Below, piece after piece: positions 45,900-54,987 of a DNA stretch of 64,000 bases (the first letter of the stretch is position 1; every line of letters begins with the position of its first letter). The stretch comes from Arenibacter latericius DSM 15913 (GTDB lineage Bacteria > Bacteroidota > Bacteroidia > Flavobacteriales > Flavobacteriaceae). Location of the stretch: NCBI RefSeq assembly GCF_000424985.1, contig NZ_AUKX01000004.1, forward strand, positions 1 through 64,000, read 5' to 3'. A model generated the notes under the pieces. That model was given only the letters and a program-made list of their open reading frames with translations, was not told the DNA's origin and ran no database searches. The translations under genes and the position numbers were made by a program.

Positions 45900-46487
45900 T
45901 TATTCAATAATACCGGTACAACTTACTCTTCCTCCGGCAGCACCTGTAGGTTGCGTAACAAAATCGTCAACTCCTTGGTGAACTATTACTGCCTTACCTA
46001 TAACGTTTTTAGTTTCATCGTCACAACCAAGACACCATTCATCAGTTGAAAAGTCTAGGGTAGCATTACCGTCTTCATCAGCGGTTATATTCCCTATATC
46101 TCCACGGTGGTAGCCTGCTTCATCACCCCATTTTCCGTGTTGTTGGAAAGTTGGGTTCCAGTGTCCACCTGTAGAAGTACCATCTGCTGCAGAGCAATCT
46201 GCTTTTTCGTGAATATGAATAGCATGTTCTCCTGGAGTTAATCCAGTAAGAGTGGCCTGCATTCTTACGGTGCCATTTTCCTCGGTAAAGGTAACATCGC
46301 CAGTTACATTACTATCGCTTTTTGGTTCCATGGAAAATTTAAGGACTTTTACTTCCTCTTCTTCAGTTATCTCTTCCACTTTAGCTTCAATACCATCTAT
46401 GGCTTTTTCACTCTCTTTTTTCACTTCTTTGCAACTGTAACCAGCAAATAATAAAAGACTAAGAGATAATAATTGTATTTTTTTCAT
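45900..46487 (-). CDS. sodC: Copper/zinc superoxide dismutase, lipoprotein
   Basis: A 195-residue periplasmic SodC with a lipobox (FAGYSC, Cys19) and an acidic linker to residue 50. The copper ligands are in HIH (His91, His93) and HGKW (His117); zinc ligands include His109 (GGHWNP), His127 (YHRGD), Asp130; His170 completes the copper site. The active-site Arg is Arg187 and the conserved disulfide is Cys98-Cys190. An extra CLGC (Cys152, Cys155) is present. It removes superoxide at the envelope. A TAnnTTTG-like promoter lies just upstream at 46515-46545. Confidence 0.95.
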   Translation of the reverse strand: MKKIQLLSLSLLLFAGYSCKEVKKESEKAIDGIEAKVEEITEEEEVKVLKFSMEPKSDSNVTGDVTFTEENGTVRMQATLTGLTPGEHAIHIHEKADCSAADGTSTGGHWNPTFQQHGKWGDEAGYHRGDIGNITADEDGNATLDFSTDEWCLGCDDETKNVIGKAVIVHQGVDDFVTQPTGAAGGRVSCTGIIE

Positions 46488-46514
46488 ATGTAACTATTTT
46501 AGTTTTTAAAAAAG

Positions 46515-46545
46515 TAAAGTTAAGAATAATTTTAGGGGACATCAA
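46515..46545 (-). promoter_or_regulatory. Likely promoter of sodC
   Basis: On the minus strand, TTG (46543-46545) and TAACTTTA (46515-46522) are separated by 20 bp. The second box differs from TAnnTTTG at its last base. It is 27 bp before the sodC ATG. Confidence 0.4.
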
Positions 46546-46593
46546 CCAAAAATCAAATTGATTTTAACATTTAGTGTTAGCTTTTACCCGTTT

Positions 46594-47805
46594 TTACACG
46601 ATTTTCGTGTTAATGTGAATCTTATTTTCTAGGGTTCTATGAACGGGACACTTATCGGCAATTTCCAATATTTTAGCAATTTGAGGTGCGGCCAAAGTAC
46701 CTACTAGTTTTATTTCCCTTTCAAAAGTATCAATCTTGGAATTGGATGATTCACAATTCTCACAGTCCTCGGCATGCACCTTTTTATAAGAGATATGCAC
46801 TTGGACATTTTCTAGAGGCCATTTTTTTCTTTTGGTATACATCTGTATCGTCATTGCCGTACATGCAGATAGTCCAGCAGATACAAATTCGTATGGGGAT
46901 GGACCAAAATCATTTCCGCCAAATGAAATAGGCTCATCTGCGGTAAAATAATGGTTCCCTATTTTCATCTCTGTGGTAAATCCGTCTTCCTTATCCAAAC
47001 TTGCAACTACCTGATGCTTTGTATCTAGAGGTGTACTTTTAGGAAGATCTAAATATCGCTTGGCCCATGCAGCAATCAAATTTCCAGTATACTTTCCGTC
47101 CTCTACATTGCTTAGTAAATGATCGGCTCCGTCTAGACTTACAAAACTTTTGGGATGATGGGCAGCTATATAAATTTCTTTAGAATTGTTAATTCCCACC
47201 ACAGTATCTTGTGGGGAATGTAGTATTAAGAGTGCTTTTCTATTGTTTTTTATACGCTCTTCTAAGGATTGGGATCGTAAATCGTTTAAAAATTGATTCT
47301 TAACCGTAAAACTTCGCCCACCCACATTTACTTCAGCAACGCCGGTGTTTTCTATAGTTTCTAATTTATCTTTAAAGATATGGGTAACATGCTTTGGGTC
47401 CGATGGTGCACCAATGGTTGCAATGGCTTTTATAGAACTTATTTCTTCGGAGGCCAAAATAGCAGCAGCTCCACCTAATGAATGACCAATGATTAAGGTA
47501 GGAGAAGAGTAGTTCTCTTTTAAATAATTGGCTGCTTCCACAAGATCTCCCACATTTCCGGAAAAGTTAGTATCTGCAAACTCGCCCTCGCTTTCCCCCA
47601 ATCCAGTAAAGTCAAAACGCAATACTCCAAAACCTTCAGTGGTTAGGGCCCTGCTTATGTTCCGTATAGCAGGAAAGTTTTTATTACACGTAAAACAATG
47701 AGCAAACAGCACAAAATTGTGTGGTTCTTGATTGGCTGGTAAGGCAAGTCGGCCTACCAAAGTATCCCCATTTTTATTGGAAAATGTTACTTTTTGAAGA
47801 TTCAT
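46594..47805 (-). CDS. Bifunctional alpha/beta-hydrolase and OsmC-family protein
   Basis: A 403-residue two-domain protein from ATG 47805. An in-frame ATG at 47829 would overlap the upstream gene by 20 bp, so 47805 (4 bp after it) is preferred. The N-terminal alpha/beta-hydrolase (to about 250) has the nucleophile elbow GHSLGG (Ser109) and DFTGLGESEG. The C-terminal OsmC domain has the two peroxidatic cysteines, Cys315 (SAGLSACTAM) and Cys386 (ADKCPVHRTL), and an extra CENC pair (Cys348, Cys351). OsmC domains reduce organic hydroperoxides; the hydrolase may supply substrate or be regulatory. This fusion is common in Bacteroidota. Confidence 0.93.
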   Translation of the reverse strand: MNLQKVTFSNKNGDTLVGRLALPANQEPHNFVLFAHCFTCNKNFPAIRNISRALTTEGFGVLRFDFTGLGESEGEFADTNFSGNVGDLVEAANYLKENYSSPTLIIGHSLGGAAAILASEEISSIKAIATIGAPSDPKHVTHIFKDKLETIENTGVAEVNVGGRSFTVKNQFLNDLRSQSLEERIKNNRKALLILHSPQDTVVGINNSKEIYIAAHHPKSFVSLDGADHLLSNVEDGKYTGNLIAAWAKRYLDLPKSTPLDTKHQVVASLDKEDGFTTEMKIGNHYFTADEPISFGGNDFGPSPYEFVSAGLSACTAMTIQMYTKRKKWPLENVQVHISYKKVHAEDCENCESSNSKIDTFEREIKLVGTLAAPQIAKILEIADKCPVHRTLENKIHINTKIV

Positions 47806-47809
47806 AGTA

Positions 47810-48493
47810 TTACTTTTTTTTAAAGACACCCCTAAGGTCCGGATTATAGGTTACTCCTAATAGAATACGATCATAATTGGCACCGTAAAAATGCGTTTTT
47901 AAAAACCCCGCTTCCACATTCAGATTGTCGGTGACACGTACTCCCAGCCCTGCGTAGAGTCGATTTTGGTTAAAAATATCGTCTTGTAAATTTAGCATCA
48001 CTTCTTCAGAAAGATTTACAAAGAAGGTATTGGTAAGGGGCAGGGTTAACTGCACGCGATACCTAGCTCGGTGTTGGGTGTCTTTCTGATCCTCAAAATC
48101 TATAAATCGTTGTTCCAAACGATAGCGATGCTCTAGATAAACTTCCCAAATCTTTTGTCTTAATGTAAGCTGTTCAAAAATACGGTGCTCTCTTATTTTA
48201 TCTTCATCAGGGAACTCTTCAAAGGTGTCATCCGTTGATAAATAGGCATATCCTAATGTGATACTCGCATTATTGGCAAAAGAGTAATTCACTCCTGTTC
48301 GTAGTACTAACTCCTGAAAATTTTTGGACTGTTCAAAATAACGGAGTTGCGCCTCTGTTAAAACACTCATTTTTTCTGTAACTCTATTGTTACCAAAATA
48401 TTGATACCAAAAGCCCGTATGATGCTGCCCTGTTTCTTGTGCTGATACGTTAGCCATGCAGAATAGAAGGCAAAGTGTAAATATTTTTTTCAT
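47810..48493 (-). CDS. DUF2490 outer-membrane protein
   Basis: A 227-residue secreted protein with a signal peptide (about 1-18, cleavage after VSA). The DUF2490 layout is visible: GFWYQYFGNNRVTEKMSVLT near the N-terminus, then repeated amphipathic strands (LEHRYRLEQRFIDFE; RARYRVQLTLPLTNTFFVNL; LYAGLGVRVTDNLNVEAGFL), ending in an LGVTYNPDL segment. These are predicted small outer-membrane barrels of unknown function. It is 4 bp upstream of the hydrolase-OsmC gene, so the two are cotranscribed, which links it to an envelope-stress context. Confidence 0.88.
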   Translation of the reverse strand: MKKIFTLCLLFCMANVSAQETGQHHTGFWYQYFGNNRVTEKMSVLTEAQLRYFEQSKNFQELVLRTGVNYSFANNASITLGYAYLSTDDTFEEFPDEDKIREHRIFEQLTLRQKIWEVYLEHRYRLEQRFIDFEDQKDTQHRARYRVQLTLPLTNTFFVNLSEEVMLNLQDDIFNQNRLYAGLGVRVTDNLNVEAGFLKTHFYGANYDRILLGVTYNPDLRGVFKKK

Positions 48494-48705
48494 GTATGGA
48501 TATTATAATTTTGACGGTTGTTTATGCAAAGTAAATAGTATTCAACCCAAAAGTTATGGACAAAAGAAGGTGCAAAATGTATCTTCCTATTCATAACTAT
48601 TATCTGCATCAAATGGAGGTAATACAGTATAATCGGTAGATTGTATTATGCGTTTTTTTCAATTCTTGTACAAAACGTATTTGGGGTTCACAAAATAGGT
48701 TTTGC

Positions 48706-49440
48706 TTACTTATTTCTTACATAGATTAGTTTAAAACGACCTTTTGCGTTTTCACGCTGATCAATTTCAAAATTTTTGATGGATTTAATAAGAGGAGTAA
48801 GTTTTTGAAATCCGTAATTCCTGGAATCAAAATTAGGTTGCTTTTTCTGTAAAAGACTACCCACATCTCCTAAAAACGCCCATCCATCGTCATCTGCTAC
48901 ATCGGATATGGTAGAGGCAATAAGCTTAATTTCCTTAGCAGTAATCTTATCCACATCGTCTTTCCTACCTTTTTTGCGATCAGATGCTTCGGAACTACTT
49001 TCTTCCGACTGATTTTTCAGAATCTCAATATAAATAAATCGGTCACAGGCCACAATAAAAGGGTTAGGTGTCTTTTTCTCTCCAATACCTATCACATTCA
49101 TGCCTGCTTCCCTTAGTCGCGTTGCCAACCTTGTAAAATCACTATCACTAGATACAATGCAAAAACCGCTTACTTTGTTGGAGTAAAGGATGTCCATGGC
49201 ATCTATTATCATTGCTGAATCGGTAGCGTTTTTACCTGTGGTATAGGCGTATTGTTGTATTGGGGTGATAGCATTCTCTAATAAAAGATTCTTCCATTTG
49301 GCCAATTTGGGATTGGTCCAATCCCCATAAATACGTTTTATAGTAGGGTTGCCGTATTTGGCAATTTCCTCCATCATTTCCTTTACATAGGCAGAGGGAA
49401 TGTTGTCGCCATCGATTAATACTGCAAGATTTGTATCCAT
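48706..49440 (-). CDS. NYN-domain protein with C-terminal LOTUS/OST-HTH domain
   Basis: A 244-residue protein. The PIN-like NYN domain spans residues 1-140 and has the acidic metal-site residues in AVLIDGDNIP, ATDSAMIIDAMDILYSN and SSDSDFTRLATRL. A Lys/Ser-rich linker (about 150-165) leads to a LOTUS/OST-HTH domain (DDDGWAFLGDVGSLLQKKQP, then NFDSRNYGFQKLTPLIKS). This is the LabA/DUF88 architecture. NYN domains are typically RNases and LOTUS domains bind RNA, so an RNA-processing role is likely, though the target is unknown. Stand-alone gene. Confidence 0.92.
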   Translation of the reverse strand: MDTNLAVLIDGDNIPSAYVKEMMEEIAKYGNPTIKRIYGDWTNPKLAKWKNLLLENAITPIQQYAYTTGKNATDSAMIIDAMDILYSNKVSGFCIVSSDSDFTRLATRLREAGMNVIGIGEKKTPNPFIVACDRFIYIEILKNQSEESSSEASDRKKGRKDDVDKITAKEIKLIASTISDVADDDGWAFLGDVGSLLQKKQPNFDSRNYGFQKLTPLIKSIKNFEIDQRENAKGRFKLIYVRNK

Positions 49441-49593
49441 AATATAGCTGATGTTTTAATTTTATTATTACGTTAATAACGGATTACCTATAATACACAA
49501 AAGGCTTTCTTTTACTTAAAATTAAAGGCAATTACTACAAAACTAAAGAATCCTTTGGATTGTTCTATGAAAAATAGACTCAAAACCTAATTC

Positions 49594-51231
49594 CTATAGT
49601 TTTATAACCTCGATATAAAAATTCTTATCTACTGATATGTCCTTAATTTCCTTATCTAAAGAGCTTGTTTTCCAGTTTGCCGTTGGAAATATCCACTTTG
49701 CTTGACCATTCACAATAATGTTGACTGGCATATCAAAACCTTCTACAATATTGGTATATCTAAAACGCAACTGTGAGCCATCCACCGAGTATTCTAGCTT
49801 CGGAATTTTCGTGGTGCGGAGGTATTGGTCAAAAAACTGAGAGAGATCAATTCCAGATTTTTCACTAATATAACCTTCAATCTGCGCTGTGGTTACGGTT
49901 TGATGGTAGAATTCCATATTTAACCCCCTTAAAATAGATCGCCATTTTTGATCGTCTTCTATGAGTTGTCGTAGCGTGTGAAGCATATTAGCTCCCTTAT
50001 AATACATATCTCCAGAACCGCTCTTATTTACATTGTAGGGACCTATAATAGGGACGTCATTAGCGATACCTTTTCTAGTTCCAATAATATATTCAGCACC
50101 TGCCTTTTTACCGAAATGATAATCCAAATAAAGCCCTTCCGAGTAAGCAGTAAAACTCTCATGGATCCACATATCTGCTATATCTTTATAAGTAATGTTA
50201 TTTGCAAACCATTCGTGGCCCGACTCATGAACAAGGATAAAATCGAAATATAAACCCCACCCAGTACCGGAAAGGTCTCTCCCCAAATATCCATTTTTAA
50301 AGCCATTTCCGTAAGTTACAGAGCTTTGGTGTTCCATTCCTAGATATGGGGCCTCTACCAACTTAAAACCATCTTCATAAAAAGGATAGGGCCCAAACCA
50401 ATGTTCAAAGGCTCTCATCATCATAGGGGCTTGCTGAAATTGCTTTTTTGCCTTTTCTAGATTGTCCGCTATAACATAATAATCCATACTCAATTGGCCA
50501 TTTTCTCCATCGTAGGTCTCACCAAAATGGACGTAATCGCCAATATTTATATTAACCCCATAGTTGTTTATCGGATTCTTTACATACCAGTGATAGGTGG
50601 TAGTTTCCCCATGCTTCTCTACTTGTTTAAGTTTCCCGTTAGAAATATTCATAAGGTCTTTAGGGACAGTAACACTTATAGCCATACTATCTACTTCATC
50701 ATACATATGGTCTTTATTTGGCCACCATACACTGGCGCCTAGCCCTTGACAAGAAGAACCTATAAAGTGCTTATTATTGGCATCCTTTTTCCAAGAAATT
50801 CCGCCATCCCATGGTGCTTTCACAGCCTCCCTTGGGTGACCGGAATAGTACACGGTGAGTTCATTAATAGCGCCTTTGTGTTGTTTTTTCTTTAGTTTGA
50901 TAAAATGTGCGTTACCATTGGATTTGTATTTTAAGGATTTGCCATCTTGCATCACCTTAGTAATTGTTAACGGGGACTGTAGGTCTATTTGAAGCTCTTG
51001 AGATTCGTCCAACACTGTATAGCGGACGGTATTACTTCCAGAAATAAACTTTTCCTCTGGTTTCACCTCTATTTTTAAATGATAGAAGTCTACATCCCAC
51101 CATGCTCTTTGAGGAGTTATGCTACCACGGAGCGTATCTTGTTCCGTAAAGACTTGGTTTTGACCAAAAGCATTACAAACAAAGATTATTAGAAAAAAGA
51201 AGAGGATTTTGTGTGTTCTGTTATTCGTCAT
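49594..51231 (-). CDS. M1-family zinc metallopeptidase, secreted
   Basis: A 545-residue peptidase with a signal peptide (about 1-23). The N-terminal aminopeptidase saddle domain is followed by the exopeptidase motif region (LGMEHQSSVTYGNGF, replacing GAMEN) and the zinc site HESGH (His335, Glu336, His339), with the third ligand Glu358 in WIHESF, exactly 18 residues later. A helical segment (MYYKGANMLHTLRQLIEDDQ) follows, and a C-terminal beta domain. It lacks the large ERAP1-type C-terminal helical domain, as expected for short bacterial M1 enzymes. Likely a periplasmic aminopeptidase for peptide use. Confidence 0.94.
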   Translation of the reverse strand: MTNNRTHKILFFFLIIFVCNAFGQNQVFTEQDTLRGSITPQRAWWDVDFYHLKIEVKPEEKFISGSNTVRYTVLDESQELQIDLQSPLTITKVMQDGKSLKYKSNGNAHFIKLKKKQHKGAINELTVYYSGHPREAVKAPWDGGISWKKDANNKHFIGSSCQGLGASVWWPNKDHMYDEVDSMAISVTVPKDLMNISNGKLKQVEKHGETTTYHWYVKNPINNYGVNINIGDYVHFGETYDGENGQLSMDYYVIADNLEKAKKQFQQAPMMMRAFEHWFGPYPFYEDGFKLVEAPYLGMEHQSSVTYGNGFKNGYLGRDLSGTGWGLYFDFILVHESGHEWFANNITYKDIADMWIHESFTAYSEGLYLDYHFGKKAGAEYIIGTRKGIANDVPIIGPYNVNKSGSGDMYYKGANMLHTLRQLIEDDQKWRSILRGLNMEFYHQTVTTAQIEGYISEKSGIDLSQFFDQYLRTTKIPKLEYSVDGSQLRFRYTNIVEGFDMPVNIIVNGQAKWIFPTANWKTSSLDKEIKDISVDKNFYIEVIKL

Positions 51232-51343
51232 AGGCTAAATAGAGGCAGATTTGATAGTGTATTATTGAAACTGTAAAATGTTAATCCTACAAATTTATTA
51301 TTTTAAATTGTTACAAGGCCAATTATAGATGGAATGAAAAGAA

Positions 51344-52675
51344 TTATCTAATAATCTTATTAGGAAAAACAACCACACTTTCAAATCCATTTTCTCCGAC
51401 TGCCGATACCCCGAAGAAATAATTATCGATTACAATTCCATCTAAGGTAAAATCAGTAACATCGCCCACATACCTGCTATGGTCCCAAGTAGGGGAAGTG
51501 GTATCTCTCCAATATATTTTATATCCCTTGGCACCACTAACTGCAGTCCATTGAAGCTTTACAGAGGGGGCAACAATCCCACCAATACCTACTTCTTTTG
51601 GGGCAGGAGGCGCCCATGCTAAGGCAGCTAGGTTAATGGCGTTTACGGCAGTAAGTTTTTTGGCATAATCAAAATTTACATGCTCCAACACATCCCCATA
51701 GGAAATCTCATCTTCTATCCGAATATCCTGATGTTGTTGGGTATAATTCTCATGAGCTTCCATAATTCGTATCCCTGCATAGCCCATATCGTTAAAAGGT
51801 CTGTGATGGCCGCCGCGGCCAAATCGGTCTAGCCTATAGATCATCATCGGATTCATTTCTGGCATATAGGTCAGCACATTTTTGTGGACATAGCGAGCTA
51901 ATTGCCTACTGATACCATCTACCTCCCCGCCGTAGAACCTACGCATTTTGCGCTCTTCTTCTGTTTCTGTAGGTGGTACTGGTTCGGAGAAGATTCTAAA
52001 ATCGGTATTGCTGATAATACCATCTACTCCTTGTATATTCCCAATCATGTCATTGTTGAATACTCCAATAATTTCCCAGCCTTTTTCTTTCGCGTGATTA
52101 GCAAAACCCTGACCTCCAAAAAGGCCTTGTTCTTCCCCAGACAAGCCAAGGTAAATTATACTACTCTCAAATTGATACTTAGAAAGAACCCTTGCCGCTT
52201 CTATGGTACCTGCCATACCACTAGCATTGTCATTAGCACCAGGGGAATTGGAGGTAAAATCGTTAGGATCACTAACACGGGAATCAATATCCCCACTCAT
52301 AATAATATATCGGTTGGGGTATTTATTCCCTCTTTGTATAGCTACCACATTAACTACCCACACATCTTTTGTAATACGCTGATTTACACCTGATTTAATA
52401 AGGTTTTTTTGAAATGATACTTCAAGGCAATTATTGCAGTCTTTAGAGATGTTTTCAAACTCTTTTTTTATCCATCGTCTAGCAGCTCCTATGCCACGGG
52501 TATTGGAAAGGGTGTCGCTTAAAGTATGTCTAGTGCCAAAATTAGCAAGGGTAGTTATGTCTTTTTCTATTCTATCTGCCGAGACTGCTTCAATGATATT
52601 ATATAAGCGCTGATCTGTCTGGGCATGTGATAATCCCACAAATAATAGCAAGGTAACCGCTAAGATTTTTTTCAT
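51344..52675 (-). CDS. M28-family zinc peptidase with C-terminal fibronectin-III-like domain
   Basis: A 443-residue secreted peptidase with a signal peptide (about 1-18). The M28 core has a metal-binding SPGANDNASGMAGTIEAARV (Asp/Asn ligands), GLSGEEQGLFGGQGFANHAK (catalytic Glu and zinc Glu) and a later GRGGHHRPFNDMGYAGIRIM (His ligand). A C-terminal domain from about 355 (PSVKLQWTAVSGAKGYKIYW) is FN3-like. Such enzymes are aminopeptidases on peptides or are involved in nutrient scavenging. It lies 2 bp downstream of the OtsAB gene and may be cotranscribed with it, although no functional link is obvious. Confidence 0.9.
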   Translation of the reverse strand: MKKILAVTLLLFVGLSHAQTDQRLYNIIEAVSADRIEKDITTLANFGTRHTLSDTLSNTRGIGAARRWIKKEFENISKDCNNCLEVSFQKNLIKSGVNQRITKDVWVVNVVAIQRGNKYPNRYIIMSGDIDSRVSDPNDFTSNSPGANDNASGMAGTIEAARVLSKYQFESSIIYLGLSGEEQGLFGGQGFANHAKEKGWEIIGVFNNDMIGNIQGVDGIISNTDFRIFSEPVPPTETEEERKMRRFYGGEVDGISRQLARYVHKNVLTYMPEMNPMMIYRLDRFGRGGHHRPFNDMGYAGIRIMEAHENYTQQHQDIRIEDEISYGDVLEHVNFDYAKKLTAVNAINLAALAWAPPAPKEVGIGGIVAPSVKLQWTAVSGAKGYKIYWRDTTSPTWDHSRYVGDVTDFTLDGIVIDNYFFGVSAVGENGFESVVVFPNKIIR

Positions 52676-52676
52676 A

Positions 52677-54890
52677 TTATTCCTTATCTGTAAACTTGTT
52701 CAGTAATTGTCTTACATTACTAATGCTGTTTACATAATACTTGGCTTGCGTTTTTTGGCGGCCCACCTTTACCGTATGGGCAGAATTTGGTAATTCTTCA
52801 AACATAAATTCGTCCGTCCAATCATCACCAATCGCAAAAACAAAATCATAGTCTTCTTCAGAGTATACACGCATAGCGGCACGTCCCTTGTTTACATTGC
52901 TACTCTTAACTTCTATCACCTTATTGCCGTTTAAAACACTTACTTCGTCGTTCGCAATAAGGCTAGTAAGTACGGTATTAAGTTCCGTTGCTCGTTTTAG
53001 TCCAAAATCTGGGTCGGTATTCCTATAGTGCCATGCTATAGAGTAGTTCTTTTCTTCTATAAAACTTCCTGGGGTTCTATCTACAAAGGACTCTAATACA
53101 GGAAGGATTTTTTCCATCCAGTCTTTTTTAACGTTTTCTAGCATTCTAAAATCTTCGCCGTTCTGGGATATCCATACTCCGTGTTCTACAATCATATTGT
53201 ATTTTTTCGGTAAAAACCACTTGGTGAAAGTTTCTTTATCCCTGCCACTAATTAAATATAGGTCGGTGTTTTCTAATGCTGCAAGTTTGTCTAAGAGGGT
53301 ATATAATTCTTCATCCGGACTTGCCTTTTGTGGGTCTTTATGAAAGCCAGCAAGGGTACCATCATAATCTATGAACAATAGCCTTTTCTTAGCAGCTTTA
53401 AACTCATCTACTACAATCTTGGCTCGTGTAGCTGATAATTTGTGCGACTTGTGTTGCTTTTCATTTTGTTTTTGTTCCAGAAGGGAAGTCATAAAATCGT
53501 TTGCCCATTTTTCTACATTGTAGCGCTCCAGTCTTTTCTGTAATATGGCGTTTCTAGCCTGCTGCTCTTCCTTGGGCATGTTAATAGCTTGGAGTAGTGC
53601 AGCTGAAATCTCCTCAAAGTTGTTTGGGTTTATCAGTAGCGACTCATTCATTTCGTTGGCAGAACCAGCCATTTCACTCAAGATTAGCACCCCTGTTTTA
53701 TCCGTTCTAGTTGCTATATATTCTTTAGCTACGAGATTCATTCCATCCCTTATTGGGGTAAGCCAAGCAATATCACAGGAAGTATAAAGATCTATTAGAT
53801 TTTCAAAAGGCATAGAGCGATAAAAGTACCAGATTGGGGTCCAACTTACCGTAGAAAACTCTCCGTTTATTCTCCCCACTAATTCGTCTATTTCTTTTTT
53901 TAATAATTGGTATTGTGGTACGTTGGAGCGGGAGGGAACCGCAAGAATTATGAGTCGCACCTTCTCCTTGTATTGTGGGTTTTCGTTTAAAAAATACTCA
54001 AAGGCCTTAAGACGCTTGGCAATTCCCTTAGAATAATCTAAGCGATCTATGGAAAGTAAAAATTTGGCGTTGGGCTGATTTTTCTTGTGCATATCCAACC
54101 GCTTTTGCAACTCCGATTTATCTTCTTCCTTATTTTCATGGTGCTTTTTAGCAGCATCACTAAACTTTTTATAATCAATTCCCATAGGAAAAGAATCCAC
54201 CTTAATAACCCTATCATCTAAGTGAACATCGTTAAAACTTACCTCTAGACGTAATAAGCGTCTTACAGAGCTTAAAAAGTGTCGTTCGTAATCATAGGTG
54301 TGGAACCCAATTAAATCTGCTCCTAGTAGCCCTTGCAGTACTTCCATACGCCAGGGTAGCGTTCTAAAAATCTCGTAAGAAGGGAAAGGTATATGAAGAA
54401 AGAAACCAATAGATACATTTGGACGTTCCTTTCTAACCATCTGGGGTACCAACATTAATTGGTAGTCGTGAACCCATATGATATCGTCATCATCAGCTTT
54501 TTCTAGAATGGCATCTGCGAATTTTTGGTTTACGGCTTTGTAGATATTCCAACTATCCAAATCAAACTCAGCATATTCTAAGAAATAGTGATATAGCGGC
54601 CAAATAGTACGGTTACTAAAACCGTAATAAAAGCCATCTACCTCTTCCGAAGTTAAACTTACCTTAGAAGATCCGTGCTTCGCCAGTGCTTTGTCTATTT
54701 CTGGGGAAAGGCCATCGGGAATATCTTCGTCTGTTAATCCACTCCAACCTATCCAAAGACTATCTCCGCCAGAATGGACAGATTTCATTCCAGTGGCTAG
54801 ACCCCCAACACTAGGGGTGGCCGTAATGCTGCCATTTTCAATTTGTAGTTGTACCGGTAACCTATTTGATATTATGATAGTTTTAGACAT
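52677..54890 (-). CDS. Bifunctional trehalose-6-phosphate synthase/phosphatase (OtsAB fusion)
   Basis: A 737-residue cytoplasmic enzyme. The N-terminal GT20 synthase domain (about 1-460) has IIISNRLPVQ, GGLATGMKSV, WVHDYQLMLVPQMVRKERPN, DRLDYSKGIAKRLKAFEYFL and DGMNLVAKEYIA. The C-terminal HAD phosphatase (from about 500) has the nucleophile motif FIDYDGTLAG, SGRD and GDDWTDEFMFEEL. The fusion makes trehalose from UDP-glucose and glucose-6-phosphate in one chain, as in many Bacteroidota. It is divergent from the GH15 gene, 97 bp apart, so the two may share regulation. Trehalose is an osmolyte or stress protectant. Confidence 0.95.
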   Translation of the reverse strand: MSKTIIISNRLPVQLQIENGSITATPSVGGLATGMKSVHSGGDSLWIGWSGLTDEDIPDGLSPEIDKALAKHGSSKVSLTSEEVDGFYYGFSNRTIWPLYHYFLEYAEFDLDSWNIYKAVNQKFADAILEKADDDDIIWVHDYQLMLVPQMVRKERPNVSIGFFLHIPFPSYEIFRTLPWRMEVLQGLLGADLIGFHTYDYERHFLSSVRRLLRLEVSFNDVHLDDRVIKVDSFPMGIDYKKFSDAAKKHHENKEEDKSELQKRLDMHKKNQPNAKFLLSIDRLDYSKGIAKRLKAFEYFLNENPQYKEKVRLIILAVPSRSNVPQYQLLKKEIDELVGRINGEFSTVSWTPIWYFYRSMPFENLIDLYTSCDIAWLTPIRDGMNLVAKEYIATRTDKTGVLILSEMAGSANEMNESLLINPNNFEEISAALLQAINMPKEEQQARNAILQKRLERYNVEKWANDFMTSLLEQKQNEKQHKSHKLSATRAKIVVDEFKAAKKRLLFIDYDGTLAGFHKDPQKASPDEELYTLLDKLAALENTDLYLISGRDKETFTKWFLPKKYNMIVEHGVWISQNGEDFRMLENVKKDWMEKILPVLESFVDRTPGSFIEEKNYSIAWHYRNTDPDFGLKRATELNTVLTSLIANDEVSVLNGNKVIEVKSSNVNKGRAAMRVYSEEDYDFVFAIGDDWTDEFMFEELPNSAHTVKVGRQKTQAKYYVNSISNVRQLLNKFTDKE

Positions 54891-54987
54891 AAAACGAGAT
54901 TTTTAGATGATTTCGGCATTAATTTCCCTAAATTTCGTCAAAATCATGGGAATTTCCTATTTTTAAGTCTTTACAGTTACAATATTT

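Noticed and set aside
51902-52393. 163-residue plus-strand open frame
   Set aside because: It is antisense to the M28 peptidase gene, which has clear metal-site motifs.
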